Origin: Paramacrobiotus metropolitanus
Lineage: Eukaryota > Tardigrada > Eutardigrada > Parachela > Macrobiotidae
Assembly: GCF_019649055.1 (NCBI RefSeq)
Contig: NW_026570343.1
Span: 248,001-312,000 of the forward strand
Direction: 5' to 3'
Length of the DNA: 64,000 nt
Positions 10,614 through 21,747 of this stretch are shown here, piece by piece (position 1 is the first letter of the stretch; each line of letters begins with the position of its first letter). The notes below the pieces were generated by a model, which had not been told where the DNA came from, did no database searches, and saw only the letters and a program-made list of their open reading frames with translations. The position numbers and the translations under genes are program-made.

Positions 10614-11325
10614 TTACTTGCTTTTCTGCCGCAGGCTTAAGGGAATATATGAACCATTGGTGATGTCCGTCGCTGGCTCGCCCGTACATGGATCCGCTAA
10701 AAAAATATCAAACCCCAATTAACAACAGTAAACCGACTATCGCTTGTACGGCATAACAAAACGGATTTGTATTTGAATGGGCAAAGTTTTTCCAGCATAA
10801 TGGCTACAATATTTATTAATAATAATTAAATAATTAACTGATTCGCTTACTATGCCATACGCCACCGGGCCCGCCGTTCCAGCTGTAATACGGCTCTTTA
10901 GTGGGGTCATCGGCCACGGGGTCCAAATGGAAACGGTAAGGGAGGATATCGCGAAGGGTGCGGTTATTCTTCCAGGCCCAGTGGTGCGAGAAGCAGCACT
11001 GCGTCATCACTAAATAGTCGTCCGGCTTCCCAGGCCTGCAGTCGCGGCAATGAGGATTACCATCCTTGGGGCAGAGCGGCAGGTCGTAATTGACCCGCGC
11101 GTTGTAGTCAGTAACTTGTTTCATTTCCTGTAAGGTCAGACCTGGAATGAGGACCATCCCCAAGATGTTCCAGTTGCCAACACCGCCTTCCCACGGCTCC
11201 TCGATCAGGACATATGGAGGGCGATCGGAAGGCTGACCTTCTGGAGTGCTGACACGAACATAATCGCCGTAAGCGGTCCACAAGGCTACAAAGCCGGTCG
11301 CAAACAATAGCAGAGTATTGAACAT
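10614..11325 (-). CDS. Secreted CCF-HHWAW family protein, copy B (two exons)
   Basis: Exon 1 is 11325-10851 and exon 2 is 10696-10614, with donor A|GTAAGC, acceptor TTTTTTTAG|CG and phase 1, as in copy A. The protein has about 185 residues. A signal peptide (MFNTLLLFATGFVALWTAYG) is followed by CPKDGNPHCRDC and QCCFSHHWAWKNNR. Exon 2 gives DPCTGEPATDITNGSY. Both flanks match those of copy A (about 10500-10850 with 160-505, and 11330-11705 with 1000-1380), so a unit of at least 1.2 kb was duplicated about 10 kb away in the same orientation. A TATA box (TATAAAAT on the minus strand, 11389-11396) lies about 65 bp upstream of the start. Likely secreted; role unknown. A functional host gene is probable because frame, splice sites and cysteines are kept. 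Confidence 0.85.
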
Positions 11326-11388
11326 CTTCCTTAAAGAAGCTACGGTAACTCGATAAACGGGATATAAGACTGTATGCAGACTATACGC

Positions 11389-11396
11389 ATTTTATA
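11389..11396 (-). promoter_or_regulatory. TATA box of secreted-family copy B
   Basis: TATAAAAT lies on the minus strand about 65 bp upstream of the start codon at 11325. The third copy has TATAAAAA about 80 bp upstream of its start, so the placement is conserved. Confidence 0.5.
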
Positions 11397-11709
11397 CTGC
11401 CGTCTGCCGAAGTAGGCCAATTAGAAGCCTCGTCAGCACGTGTCCCGAACTAGCCGCACCCTTTCCAAGCGTCAAGTACCATGTGGCGCCAATAATCCAG
11501 AGCATGTTTGGAGAAAGCACTCAATAAACTAGTGATTTTGCTTTTGTAGTTTTCGAGAACTTTGTATCACGACCACAATTTATGCAACTGCATGCAAATT
11601 TTTTGGTGGAGTCATACGACTGTTTTCAAGTGGTCGATTCGGAAAAATTAAAGCTTTCTAACCGATAAAGCTATTCTGCTAACGGAAAGGAACTCAAGTG
11701 CTCCGTGAC

Positions 11710-12790
11710 GACCAACGTGCAAATCTCCGAAGTGCGTTTCCAGCAATTAGCAATATACATTGGAGAATTGCTGAGTTTGAAACGTTCTTGCAAACAGGCA
11801 GTCAAATGGGTGGTGGAATAGCGCGAATCCAGGAATTAATTTATCACCTCCTTAGTAACTACTGTATGCGGCTTTACGTGTCCGAACTTTCCTGGCCCCC
11901 ATTTTGTACATTCTGCACATTCTGAACAGGTGTTGAATGCAGATTTCTCGTCGAGAATATAAAGCTGCTTAATGGCAATTGCACTGCACACCGGTTGCGC
12001 TAAAATACTGACCGCGAAGCATCAGTACAGACATAGATTACATAGGTACTTCTAAATCAGATTCCAGACCAGAGTGCTTTTAAAACACTGACACACATTT
12101 AGTGGCGGCCCATGCTGACAGCCTATGTGTGTGTAAAATTGTTGTGAACAGTAAAAGTATAATGTTAATTTTTTTCTTATGCGCTGCAGTTCCGAAATGT
12201 AAGATTAAAATTTTCAGTTGCATATTGGCATATTAAGCAAAGATGCATGGTGCGGTATTGATACCCATGTCCGGTATGATTAAGGTGGAAATTACTACTC
12301 AGAGTATTTGTTATTATGTAGTCAAAAATAAAGATTCACTGAAAGCGTCCTTATTTTTGAGCAAGAAAGCTCAAAAATTATTATACAGTTAAACAATAAA
12401 CTTCTCTAGTGTCAACCCATGCGAGGCCTGCTTTGCGCGACAGAGAGAGCGTACACCGAGTTTCGTGATTCCATGGATATACAACAGACGGCAACAATTT
12501 TCTCAAAAACCACAACATCGTGATGTAAACACAAAATCTGCCAACAGAACAGCTTCGTTTTATTTGACGGGTTTTACATGCCCAAGGAAAACAAGGAAAA
12601 AACGAAAGGAAACCAAAGCGGCGGGAGGGATAGGGGAAGCCGAACAGGCAAACGTTTTGAACTGAGTGGAAACAGTTTGGTACGTGTTCGCTGCTATATA
12701 TAGGGTTGAGTGCAGGCAGGTTTGGTTCCGCTTCAGGTCCGGAATCCTCTTTCGATCCATTCATAACGGCAAAGAGTCAACCGTTTTGAC
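11710..12790. other. Gene-poor stretch with one TATA-like site
   Basis: No exon here is supported by splice sites or by a domain. The one notable site is TATATATAG at 12695-12703 on the plus strand, a strong TATA-like sequence about 90 bp before the gypsy insertion at 12795. Whether a gene began there before the insertion cannot be told. Confidence 0.4.
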
Positions 12791-12794
12791 CTCG

Positions 12795-13050
12795 TGTAGT
12801 GGTTTGCCCCGGGACTACACTTATCCCATACGAAGGGGGCTTATAATTATGATCATAATTATGTTTCTATTTAGAATCTTACAAAAATAATCGAGAACTG
12901 AGTCACCTTTTCCACTTTTATCATCAAAATAACATCAAAATCAGAATTAATAAAAGTAGTCCAAATCATCACAAGGCAACTGATTAGTGAGCATTCCTTC
13001 TAATATAGAATTCTATGAAGAAGTACAGAAATACCATCAGCAGCGCTACA
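12795..13050 (-). repeat. 3' LTR of the gypsy element
   Basis: This 256-bp repeat is base-for-base the same as 21748-22003 as far as I can read. It holds a perfect 20-bp palindrome, ATAATTATGATCATAATTAT, at 12843-12862 (and at 21796-21815 in the other LTR). The purine run GGAAAAAGGGG of the plus-strand primer site lies just outside it on the element side. Confidence 0.95.
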
Positions 13051-13207
13051 CGACCCCTTTTTCCGGGATAAAAACAGTAGAATAGTGGTTAATAAAATGC
13101 ATAAAAATATGAGCAACAATTTCAGAGATTAATATTCCATCACAATGTTAGTAAGATCAACAAAAATAATACCATTCCATCGGTAAATCGCCCATCCATC
13201 GGCACTC

Positions 13208-14410
13208 TCATTCCGCATCCTTTTCCATAGGATCATACAGATGCTCCGTTCCAAAGTCGTCTTCTTCCTCTTCTTCCCCTTCGAGACCAGGAACTGGCAG
13301 GTCCGCAAGTGGATCGGGCGCGTTATCCTGTACAGGAGCATTAGCAGCCGCTTCTTCCTGAATAGGATTTTCCTGTTCACGAGGATCGACACGTGCCGCT
13401 TCGCGAGCGTCCATCTCGTCCAGCATGGCTTCAGCATCGCGAACGATATCACGAGGAACTTTGTACATGTACTCCAGCTGATAGATATGTCGGCGGAAGT
13501 ACTCAATGCTGACAGGTTAGCCTGCCCAGGCGCGGCGGAGTTTCTCGCGGATCTTTAGCTGCCCGGGTTTCTTTTCCTTTGGCTGGCGCAGAAACGCAGT
13601 AGGATGGCGCGGTCCAGCAGGGGGTTGAGGGAAACGGCAAACAGAAGCCGCATTCAACGAAACACTGACAGGTGGTGCTGGCGGTCCACTAATAGGCAGC
13701 TGATGAGCAAACTGGTGAATCCAGTTACCTGAGACAGGAGCCGCAGCCCGATATCCTGAATTAGGAGCAACCGCAGACGATCCTGGAATAGGAGGCAGGG
13801 GAAATCCTGGTGGTGTAGGATCGTTAACCACTCCAGGTGGTGGAGCGCTGACACGAATTTGCCCACCACGATTGGCACCCGGTCGAGTCTGCGCAGGTAC
13901 GACGGTGTAGCGGACTCCTGGCGGTGGACGCTCGGTTTCAATATGGTAACCGGGAATGTAGTCACCGTCAGAATCCGGCTCATTCTCGACAACATATTCC
14001 ACCAGAGGTTCCTGAGTAGGAGGAGGCAAACGCTGCGGAGTGCCAGACGCAGAAGTCCATCCAGGCTGATCCACAGCAACAGGTCCACGCGAAGTACTCG
14101 CGCCAACATTCACAGTCAATCCTAAAGAGGAAACACCAACAGCTGAGACCGATCCTAAAGAGGAATTACTATTTCCTGAATAGGAAGATCGGCCATAATG
14201 GCGGTAACGAGCCGGCAGACGGGGTATAACCGATCGCATGCCTGGAGACATGGCGTCGAAGTGACGATCATCCATCAGCTGCACATACGCATCAGCAAAC
14301 CCGAAGCAGGCATTGCGAAACACACGGCGTGTTTCCACATTAACCCGTGCAATATCCTCCGCAGGAAATTGAAAATGATCGGGATCATAACAGCCGAGAT
14401 CCTCCGCCAT
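13208..14410 (-). pseudogene. Extra 3' ORF of the gypsy element, proline-rich, one stop
   Basis: The frame opens with MAEDLGCYDPDHFQFP at 14410. It runs 297 codons to a TAA at 13517-13519, then continues in the same frame for 102 more residues to 13208. The continuation keeps the acidic, proline-rich character, with an EGEEEEEDDFG run near the end, so the TAA looks like a single nonsense change. The middle is rich in PPP and PPG. No membrane segment is visible, so it does not look like an envelope protein. Its place after integrase suggests a structural or accessory protein made late from the element. I do not recognise it in other gypsy elements. An upstream in-frame extension to 14590 exists but the 14410 start reads better. 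Confidence 0.6.
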
Positions 14411-14779
14411 TTTTAATGGATGAAATAACCAAAATAAAAAAAAATATTCAAAGTTCTCGACTTGTAGAATTTTGAAATATGGCGTACTCAATTTAGCGAA
14501 GTCACGCCGGCATGTTATACCATGCAACAAGTGGCGCCTCCTATTACAGGAAAACTGGCCAATCATCACTGACTGGCAAATTCCACTCACGGGACTGTGA
14601 TAATGGGCGGCTGACGATCAAAATGCCATTTTGATATCTGACTCATCACAGTAAGAAATTTTCACGTTTCTGTTCAAGAACAAACAAATGCAAAACGCAA
14701 AACATTTACCCCTTTTTCCGTAATAATAATAATAATAAAAGATGAATAATTATTTTCTGAATAGAACAACCTTCTGAAA

Positions 14780-15244
14780 TTAGAAATACGAACCACTTGA
14801 CGGATGACAGAAATATCGCTGTACCTGGCTATTCAGATACGGAATTCCATACGTGGAAAAATTCTGCCAATAAATATGCCACTCTTCCATATTAATCTGA
14901 TTGAGCGACATTCCTACTTGTAGGATATAACGAAACATGTATGAATCGAAAAAATTCAACTGTTCTACAGTAAGATTTTGAGGAAACCGTAATCCCTGTA
15001 AACCATAACAGAGATAAAATTCAATAATTTCATTTCTAGAACTTAGAAAATATTCAACTGGCGCATCTCGAAAAGGGCGCACATTACCAGTACGTTCTGC
15101 ATAGAAGAAAATCACCGAGCGAATAAATCGTATTGCTTCTAAAAACAGAAATCGACGGTCATTATCCCACAAATATCGGGAAATTAAATCAATTAAGCGA
15201 TAACCAGCAATAATCCACGTATTCAAGTAAACATTAGGCAGCAT
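14780..15244 (-). CDS. Extra ORF of the gypsy element, 154 residues, unknown
   Basis: The frame begins 42 bp after the pol stop, on the same strand. It is rich in aromatic residues (repeated YF, FY, WQNF), with stretches such as FLFLEAIRFIRSVIFFYAE and GLQGLRFPQNLTVEQLNFF. It looks like a helical folded domain rather than a membrane anchor. There is no signal peptide and no cysteine cluster. The frame is intact, unlike pol, so it may be under different constraint. I do not recognise a family. Confidence 0.55.
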   Translation of the reverse strand: MLPNVYLNTWIIAGYRLIDLISRYLWDNDRRFLFLEAIRFIRSVIFFYAERTGNVRPFRDAPVEYFLSSRNEIIEFYLCYGLQGLRFPQNLTVEQLNFFDSYMFRYILQVGMSLNQINMEEWHIYWQNFSTYGIPYLNSQVQRYFCHPSSGSYF

Positions 15245-15286
15245 AATGTACGAGATAAATCCTCAATAGGAATGTACGACGAATTT

Positions 15287-18200
15287 TCATAAATTAATTT
15301 TAACAACACACTGATACCGCTTTGGCGCTTTGGTGATGCGGCCTGAACGACTGGTAAATGGCACAATGTCGACAGTCTTTTTCCGGTACAGACGCTTCGC
15401 CGCTGGCTTCGCTGGCAAGGCGAGATTATCTGACGGCAGATCTAAGGCTGGAATGTCAAGGGCAGTGACTTCTACCGGCTCCGTATCTTTTGGCACATCA
15501 GCAATCGGCGGCACATTTTCTAATTCAGAATTATCATTCCTAATAATTTCAGGAACTTCACCAGATGGTCTGGGATAAAAAGGCTCAATTCTACTGATGT
15601 TATAATTATCCACTTTCTGACGGAAAGAATGCAACAATTGTAATTTATAGACATTTTCATTAATACGTTCTAAGACCTTATAAGGTCCAGAATACTTCTG
15701 TCGCAATTTGTCGGCCTTCTTGACAAGATGTGCAAATTCTCGCACCTTCACAAGGTCGCCTATAGAAAACTCAAGTTTTCGGCGATTTACATCGGTCGCG
15801 GCGGCATTCCTATCCTGCCGAATGCCAATACGCGCGCGCGCAACTTCATACGCTTCTTGAAAGAAATCCGTTAGTTTCTGAGAATAATCAGATAAATTCA
15901 GATACGTACTGTCTTCCACCGATTTAATAATCGTATCTACTGGAAGTTCATTCTCACGACCAAACATCAACTTAAACGGCGACATCTTCGTGACGTCGTG
16001 TTCCGTAGAATTATGCGCTGAGGCGATAAATGGGAGATATTGATCCCAATCACGCTGGTCATCTGACACATACATGGCCATTCCTTCTGCTAAAGGAGAC
16101 ATCTGTCTTTCTACTTGAGAATTACCTTGCGGATGATACGCTGTTGTACGAAGCTGACTAACACCGATTAACTTATTAACTTCGTACAGCAAATTATTTC
16201 TAAAATGCTTTCCTCGGTCAGTAAGCAACCGCTTAGGAGTACCAAACATTAAAATAACATTCTGCACGTAGAATCTGGCTACTTCTGCAGCCGACTGGTC
16301 TTTTAACGGTCCAGCCCATATATACTTCGTCAGAGCGTCGGTCACAACACAGGCGTATTTATTACCTAATCCTGATACAGGAAAAGGACCTAATAAATCC
16401 ATATACACAGTACTCATCGGTCCTTCAACAGGAAGATGCTGCAAATAACCTGACATAGGTTTACGAGTAACTTTCCTCATCTGACATTGCGGACACGTCT
16501 TTATGTACCGTTTAACGTAATTCACCATATCGTTAAACCAGAAACGACGCTTAATCAGACTTACGGTCTTATCCACGGCCTGATGTCCTGCTAGAGGAAT
16601 ATCATGTACAGTCCGCATTACATCATCCCGTAAATGTTTGGGAACCATGAGACACTTTACGTCAACACCGTTCTCTCTCCTTTTGTAATATAGGACCGAA
16701 TTACGTAGTTTATACTGACGGTGATACGAGGCAAACTGAGGATCGGCAGGATTTTCCATCGCATCCACGATTTTCTTAATAGAAGGATCCAATAGCTGTT
16801 CTATCTCTAGAAGCGCTCTGTGATCGGTTTTAACGATGAAATGATTAAATTCCAAGTAATGACGGAATTTCTCGTAAGAAAATATTATCGCTAATAATTC
16901 GAGATGCGTAGCCGGATAATTACGCTCAGCTGTGGTCAGCGACCGGTTACAAGTTGCCACAATTTTACCTTCCTGGCTCAGGATACCGGCAACACCAATA
17001 CCACACGCATCACATTCCACTACAATTTCTTTCGTAGAATCAAAACGAGTTAAAACAGGCGCATTACTCAACGTTTCTTTCAGATCATTAAACGCCTGTA
17101 AATGTACTTCACTCCACTCCTTTTTAAAATTCACATTTTTTCTTACTAAAGGAGAAAGTACATACGTCATATGACTCATATTCACTCAAAATTTCCTATA
17201 AAAATTCGCAAGTCCTAGGAAACTCTGTAACGCAGTAACACTATCAGGAACGGGAAATTTCCTAATCGCATCCAAATACTGCGGATCAGCCTTAATTCCT
17301 GACTTATTAATAATATGTCCTAGGAACTTAACCTCATGTACAGCAAGTACACACTTCTTCGGCTGAATTTTTAAACCAGCGTTTTCTATTAAAGAAAGAA
17401 CAATATCCATCCGATCACACCACTGATCGAAATTTTCAGCAAAAATAATAATATCGTCTAAATAGACTAACGCCATTGTCCACTTTACTTCTGATAGAAT
17501 ACCGTCCATTACACGCTGGAAGGTAGCGGGACCGTTGCAAACGCCAAACGGCATCCGCTTAAACTCAAACAACCCATCTTGGGTACAGAATGCGGTTTTA
17601 GACTGATCCTCAGGTGCAATAGGAATCGCCCAATAACCGGACTTACAATCTAGCGTTGTATACCAGTCACAATCTCCTATCGCATGAAGGATATCCTCAA
17701 TAATCGGCATAGGATAAGAGTCTCTAACAGTTAATTTATTTAACTGCCGAAAATCTAAGCAAAAGCGGACTCCAGCGTCTTTCTTTTCTACTAACAGAAT
17801 TCTATTAGACCAATCAGATTTAGAACGCTGGATGACTCCTGCGCTAACATCTTATCAACTTCATCCATAATTAACTTTCTACCGGTCCAGTCATACCGGC
17901 GAGGCGTCTGCTTAAACGGCTTCGCATCACCCGTCCTAATATAATGAAATTCATTAGGAACATTACCAAACGGTTCCTTCTCTGTAGGAAATAATCGTAC
18001 ATGCTTCCGCATTAATTCTTTAACTCGCTGATGCTGCTCCTCATTTAAATTAGGATTTAATTTGCACTCAGCGAAACTTGTCTCAAATTCTTCATCTGTC
18101 ATGTACACATTCTCCTGACCTACACTGCCAACCGACGCAGGAACATCAGGATTTCCCTTAAAATTCTCTAAACTACCGATCATAACACCTTTCTTAATAA

Positions 18201-19317
18201 TAATATTATTAGTAGTACGATTTTCTAACCAGAATAAAATCGTATCATTTTCACAATTAACCACCGCATTAGCCAGCTGTAGTCCTATGCCTACATTCTT
18301 GGCCCGGTTTGGCAAAAACATATATTCACCATCTCTTATTTTCTTACGCCCGGGGCTTAATTCAATGACTACCTGAGTCCTAGGAGGAACCTGAACATGT
18401 CGGGCAGAATAGACTGTTACCGGCCGGGCCAATCCACTCTCCGCAACACGTCCCACTCGGCGTTTCGGCGGCACTACCTTAGCTGTCTGCGGTTGCGGTG
18501 ACTTCTCCAATCCAGAACGAGGCTGCGCATTCCCCACTCCGGAAACTGGTTTTGCCACGCCCGCAGGCACCGGTCGCACAACAGGAACATCCGAGGTCCT
18601 CTGCTTCACACTGGAACTTACACTCACACACGAATCATCACACTTCAGCCTTTCCAGGCGTTCACGCATTTCTACTGAGAAGTCATCAAGTACTCGTGCA
18701 TCAAGATTGGCGTTCAAACCATCATCATTAATAAATGAATTACCCAAACTCAACAATTCACGGGTCAACCTTTCACATTGCACTTTCTCCTCTTCTTCAA
18801 AAGAATTAATCAAAGAAGGCACTTGTACTTTAATTGTCGGAAAATAATCTCGATAATCAAAAGTTATCGTTTTAATTTTCTTAAAGAAATCCGTTCCTAA
18901 AATTAAAGGATAAGGCGTACTTTCTTCTCTCACAAAGAGACTGTGCTGAAACACAATATCGCACATCTCTAAATTGGCTTGCAAACAGAAACGAAACTTC
19001 GGTAATGATACACCATTAATACCAATCACATTCCAATGCTGGTAATTTGGATCAATTTCCTGATAAAGGATTTTATGATTATCACAAAATTCTTTCGAAA
19101 TCATAGAAATTGCAGCACCAGTATCAAATAAACAGCTGATTTCACGATTATTTAATTTAATTCCCATTAGCGTATCTGGACCATAAACTGGGCATTCTGC
19201 CTTAGAAAGCTGCTTCTTGTACAAAGAATTAACGTAAACCGTACTCATATACAATTTATCCGGAGGCTTTCTCACACGCGGCACAGACTCACCTCCCTGA
19301 GCTGCGCCTAGGCGTTT
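15287..19317 (-). pseudogene. pol: gypsy pol polyprotein, broken by one frameshift and one stop
   Basis: Translation enters from gag by a -1 shift at 19314-19320. The protease has the active-site run LFDTGAAISM near 19125. Reverse transcriptase carries ATFQRVMDGI and the catalytic VYLDDIIIFAE near 17470. RNase H follows (VECDACGIG, HLELLAIIF, KTDHRALLE), then integrase with an HHCC finger (H..GH.....CPQCQ), acidic residues in MDLLG and LTDRGKHF and glutamate in SQVERQ, and a tail with SGPYKVLERI. A one-base deletion near 17840, between protease and RT, moves the frame, and the frame before it ends at 17791. A TGA at 17186-17188 interrupts the RT/RNase H join (after LANFYRKF). Both breaks fall in conserved sequence, so a full polyprotein cannot be made from this copy as read. 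Assembly error is an alternative for the one-base break. Confidence 0.9.
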
Positions 19318-21674
19318 TTTGCTGGATTAAACGGCGGACGATTACCCGCCGCCGACGCTGCACGCCTTTCGTCCAAGAACTTGCGCCGGCGCTCTGCCAT
19401 CATCTGATTCCCGGTACGGATGTTGTCCGGCCATTCAGACTGCGGCACCGACGGCCAACGGCATTCACTGCTGATATGGCCATGTTCTGCACAGAAATAG
19501 CACTGCGGGACAAAACGACGCGGTGGCGGAGTTTGCATGGGCGGTCGCGGGCGAAATTCCATCGGCATTCCAGGCTGGAAATTCATGCCACCATCGGGCA
19601 CCGGCGCGACTGCCGCATCCGCATAGGACTGCTTCGGTGGCGTTTCCAAGGCACTGCTGGACGGCGCCACATCCGCTGACGACTGCATCCGTGGTCCGGA
19701 ATTCCGATATCCGCCCCAGCGGCCGCTACCATAACCACTGTAACGACCAAAACCACGACCACGTCCTGTATAAGGAGTCTGATAATACGGTACTTTCGGA
19801 ACCGCCGGCACGCCATTCTGACCTTGCATAGGTTTCAAGGCATGCACAACCGACGTTAAATCTCCTATTGACTTAGGATTCCGTGCAATGATAAAATTCT
19901 GCATTACCGGAAAATTTCTAAAAGAATTCACCAGATACTGTACTTGTCTGGACGGAGACATTTCCGGGTCAACATCATCCATCGGGTCCGCCATCTGCTG
20001 AATGAACACATCAGCATCCATCAATCCGTCATACACGGCGGAAAATAACTGCTGTTCTGCGGAGAATTCCCGTCCTTCCGTCCCGAAACGCTGGAGAAGT
20101 CTGTCTCTCCAATCCTTAAATGTCCAGGATGCCGTGTCATACCGAGCCATCAGTTGGCCGTGAAACTTCTCGGCAGCGCCTTGTAAGGCATAACTAAGCT
20201 GCACTGTCTTCATCTGGTCGTCCCACTGATTCAGTTTGGACACAGCGTCAAATTTCCCAAGGAAACTTTCGATGCGTTCATCCTTACGTCCTGCAAAATG
20301 AGGAGTTTTCATCCGCATAGCTGGGCCACGTTCTTCAATAAACTCCACAGATGAGTCAGACATGACAGATTCCTTTGAAGGAGTGTGCATCACCGAAAGG
20401 CCACGAATATCCTCTGTACGCGCACGCGGCATAATTTGATGCGACTTTTCCATTGGAGCCGAAGATTTCTGCCGCTTCATCTTGTCAAAATCCTGTGCTA
20501 AGGAATCCACTTTCGCTGCCATCGTGGCTTTCCATTCATCCATTTCTTGCATCTTAGAAGTGAACGACGATTCGTGCTTCAACAGCTGCTGTGTCACCAG
20601 GCCAAAAGCCGAGTTAACGTCCTGCTGATGATGCTTCCACCGATCATCATTCTTTTTCTCCATCGACAAAATATCCTGTTTCAAGAAGTTATTCATCGTA
20701 TTCATCGTACCAAGTATAATCCTCTCAAAGGATGTCAGCACATCTTTCAACGCGTCAGCAACACTATCCGACATGTCAGCAGGCTGAACTGGTGCACTGA
20801 CATTCTGTACAGAAATGGGAACGGTACTGGAAATGGGATGCATCTGTGCACTCACTGTATACGTCGAGGAAAGTGATCCTGATGAAGGAACTGATGTACT
20901 GTACGTTGTAGTGACAGTAGGCAAAGAAACTGCAGAGACCGTCACTGGGTTGCCGAAACTGGAAGTCACAATCGTCCGTAATGGAGATGATGGCACCGCT
21001 GGGGAAGTTCCAATTCCACTCGAACTGACTGGGGCCTGAAGAGAGGCTGGCAATGTCAAGCTATTGAGCACAAACTGATTCATCACCGGAAGTGTTCGGA
21101 GTGGAGATCCCATTCCAAATGGAATGGAACTCGGAAATGAAAAATTTCCAATCCGGTTCTTCGACGCCGAAAATAGCTGATACGGGTTCTCTCCAAATCC
21201 TACGTCCGACTCCAAGAATCCCGTATTCTGTAATTCATTGCCATCGACTTCATCTTCTGCATCAGAAAGTCCATCGGAAATAATACTGGGATCCGCTGCT
21301 CGTTTCTTCTGAAAGAGAGAATCCACTTCTGAATCGATACGAGTATTTCGTTCCTCTGCTGTCTCAGCAGGAGCGGCAGGGGCAAGAGGTTCGTCGGGCA
21401 ACGTTTCAATTTCTTCCTGAACAGGAGTCACAGCTTTCTTTGGCGGACTGCGGAACATCTTACTGCTTCTGGAGAAGATATTTACAGATGGCTGAATAGA
21501 GTTTGCAGGTGAAAACACAGGCACAGGAGCTGAGACTGCACTCGTAGTCACAGTCGCAGGGATACTGAGCTTCTTCACGTTTCCTGTCTTAGGAACTCTG
21601 GGTTTCCGGACTTTTTTCACAGGAGTTACTCTGAGAAGTCCACTACGAGTACGAGGACGATCGCTCGCTTCCAT
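19308..21674 (-). CDS. gag: gypsy Gag, 788 residues
   Basis: Gag is the structural protein of the particle. The N-terminal third is basic, then Ser/Pro/Thr-rich and probably disordered. The capsid-like region lies at about residues 450-620 (KTPHFAGRKDERIESFLGKF, then AEKFHGQLMARYDTASWTF), a retrotransposon-gag pattern. A Gly/Arg/Tyr-rich stretch (GRGRGFGRYSGYGSGRWGGY) follows, and one CCHC finger, CYFCAEHGHISSEC, near residue 725 would bind RNA. The frame is open from 21674 to the TAG at 19308-19310. The last codons carry the frameshift heptamer, so most ribosomes should make Gag alone. Confidence 0.93.
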   Translation of the reverse strand: MEASDRPRTRSGLLRVTPVKKVRKPRVPKTGNVKKLSIPATVTTSAVSAPVPVFSPANSIQPSVNIFSRSSKMFRSPPKKAVTPVQEEIETLPDEPLAPAAPAETAEERNTRIDSEVDSLFQKKRAADPSIISDGLSDAEDEVDGNELQNTGFLESDVGFGENPYQLFSASKNRIGNFSFPSSIPFGMGSPLRTLPVMNQFVLNSLTLPASLQAPVSSSGIGTSPAVPSSPLRTIVTSSFGNPVTVSAVSLPTVTTTYSTSVPSSGSLSSTYTVSAQMHPISSTVPISVQNVSAPVQPADMSDSVADALKDVLTSFERIILGTMNTMNNFLKQDILSMEKKNDDRWKHHQQDVNSAFGLVTQQLLKHESSFTSKMQEMDEWKATMAAKVDSLAQDFDKMKRQKSSAPMEKSHQIMPRARTEDIRGLSVMHTPSKESVMSDSSVEFIEERGPAMRMKTPHFAGRKDERIESFLGKFDAVSKLNQWDDQMKTVQLSYALQGAAEKFHGQLMARYDTASWTFKDWRDRLLQRFGTEGREFSAEQQLFSAVYDGLMDADVFIQQMADPMDDVDPEMSPSRQVQYLVNSFRNFPVMQNFIIARNPKSIGDLTSVVHALKPMQGQNGVPAVPKVPYYQTPYTGRGRGFGRYSGYGSGRWGGYRNSGPRMQSSADVAPSSSALETPPKQSYADAAVAPVPDGGMNFQPGMPMEFRPRPPMQTPPPRRFVPQCYFCAEHGHISSECRWPSVPQSEWPDNIRTGNQMMAERRRKFLDERRAASAAGNRPPFNPAKNA
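19314..19320 (-). promoter_or_regulatory. -1 ribosomal frameshift site A AAA AAC (gag-pol)
   Basis: At the end of gag the codons read GCA AAA AAC GCC TAG. The heptamer A AAA AAC fits the X XXY YYZ rule for -1 slippage, and the -1 frame from that point is exactly the pol frame, which is open through the gag stop. The stop lies one codon after the slip site. I did not establish a downstream pseudoknot. Confidence 0.82.
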
Positions 21675-21747
21675 CCAGGAAATACCACAAAACTAACTAC
21701 TGTTCTATCCGAAAGGCGATAAATTCGTACTTGCCAGGAGCGCCAAG

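Noticed and set aside
12381-12764. Minus-strand frame of 127 codons left of the gypsy element
   Set aside because: No signal, domain, splice site or homologous copy; its composition resembles random sequence.
13654-14109. Second minus-strand frame of 151 codons within the proline-rich ORF
   Set aside because: It overlaps the longer frame throughout and looks like a shifted reading of its repeats.
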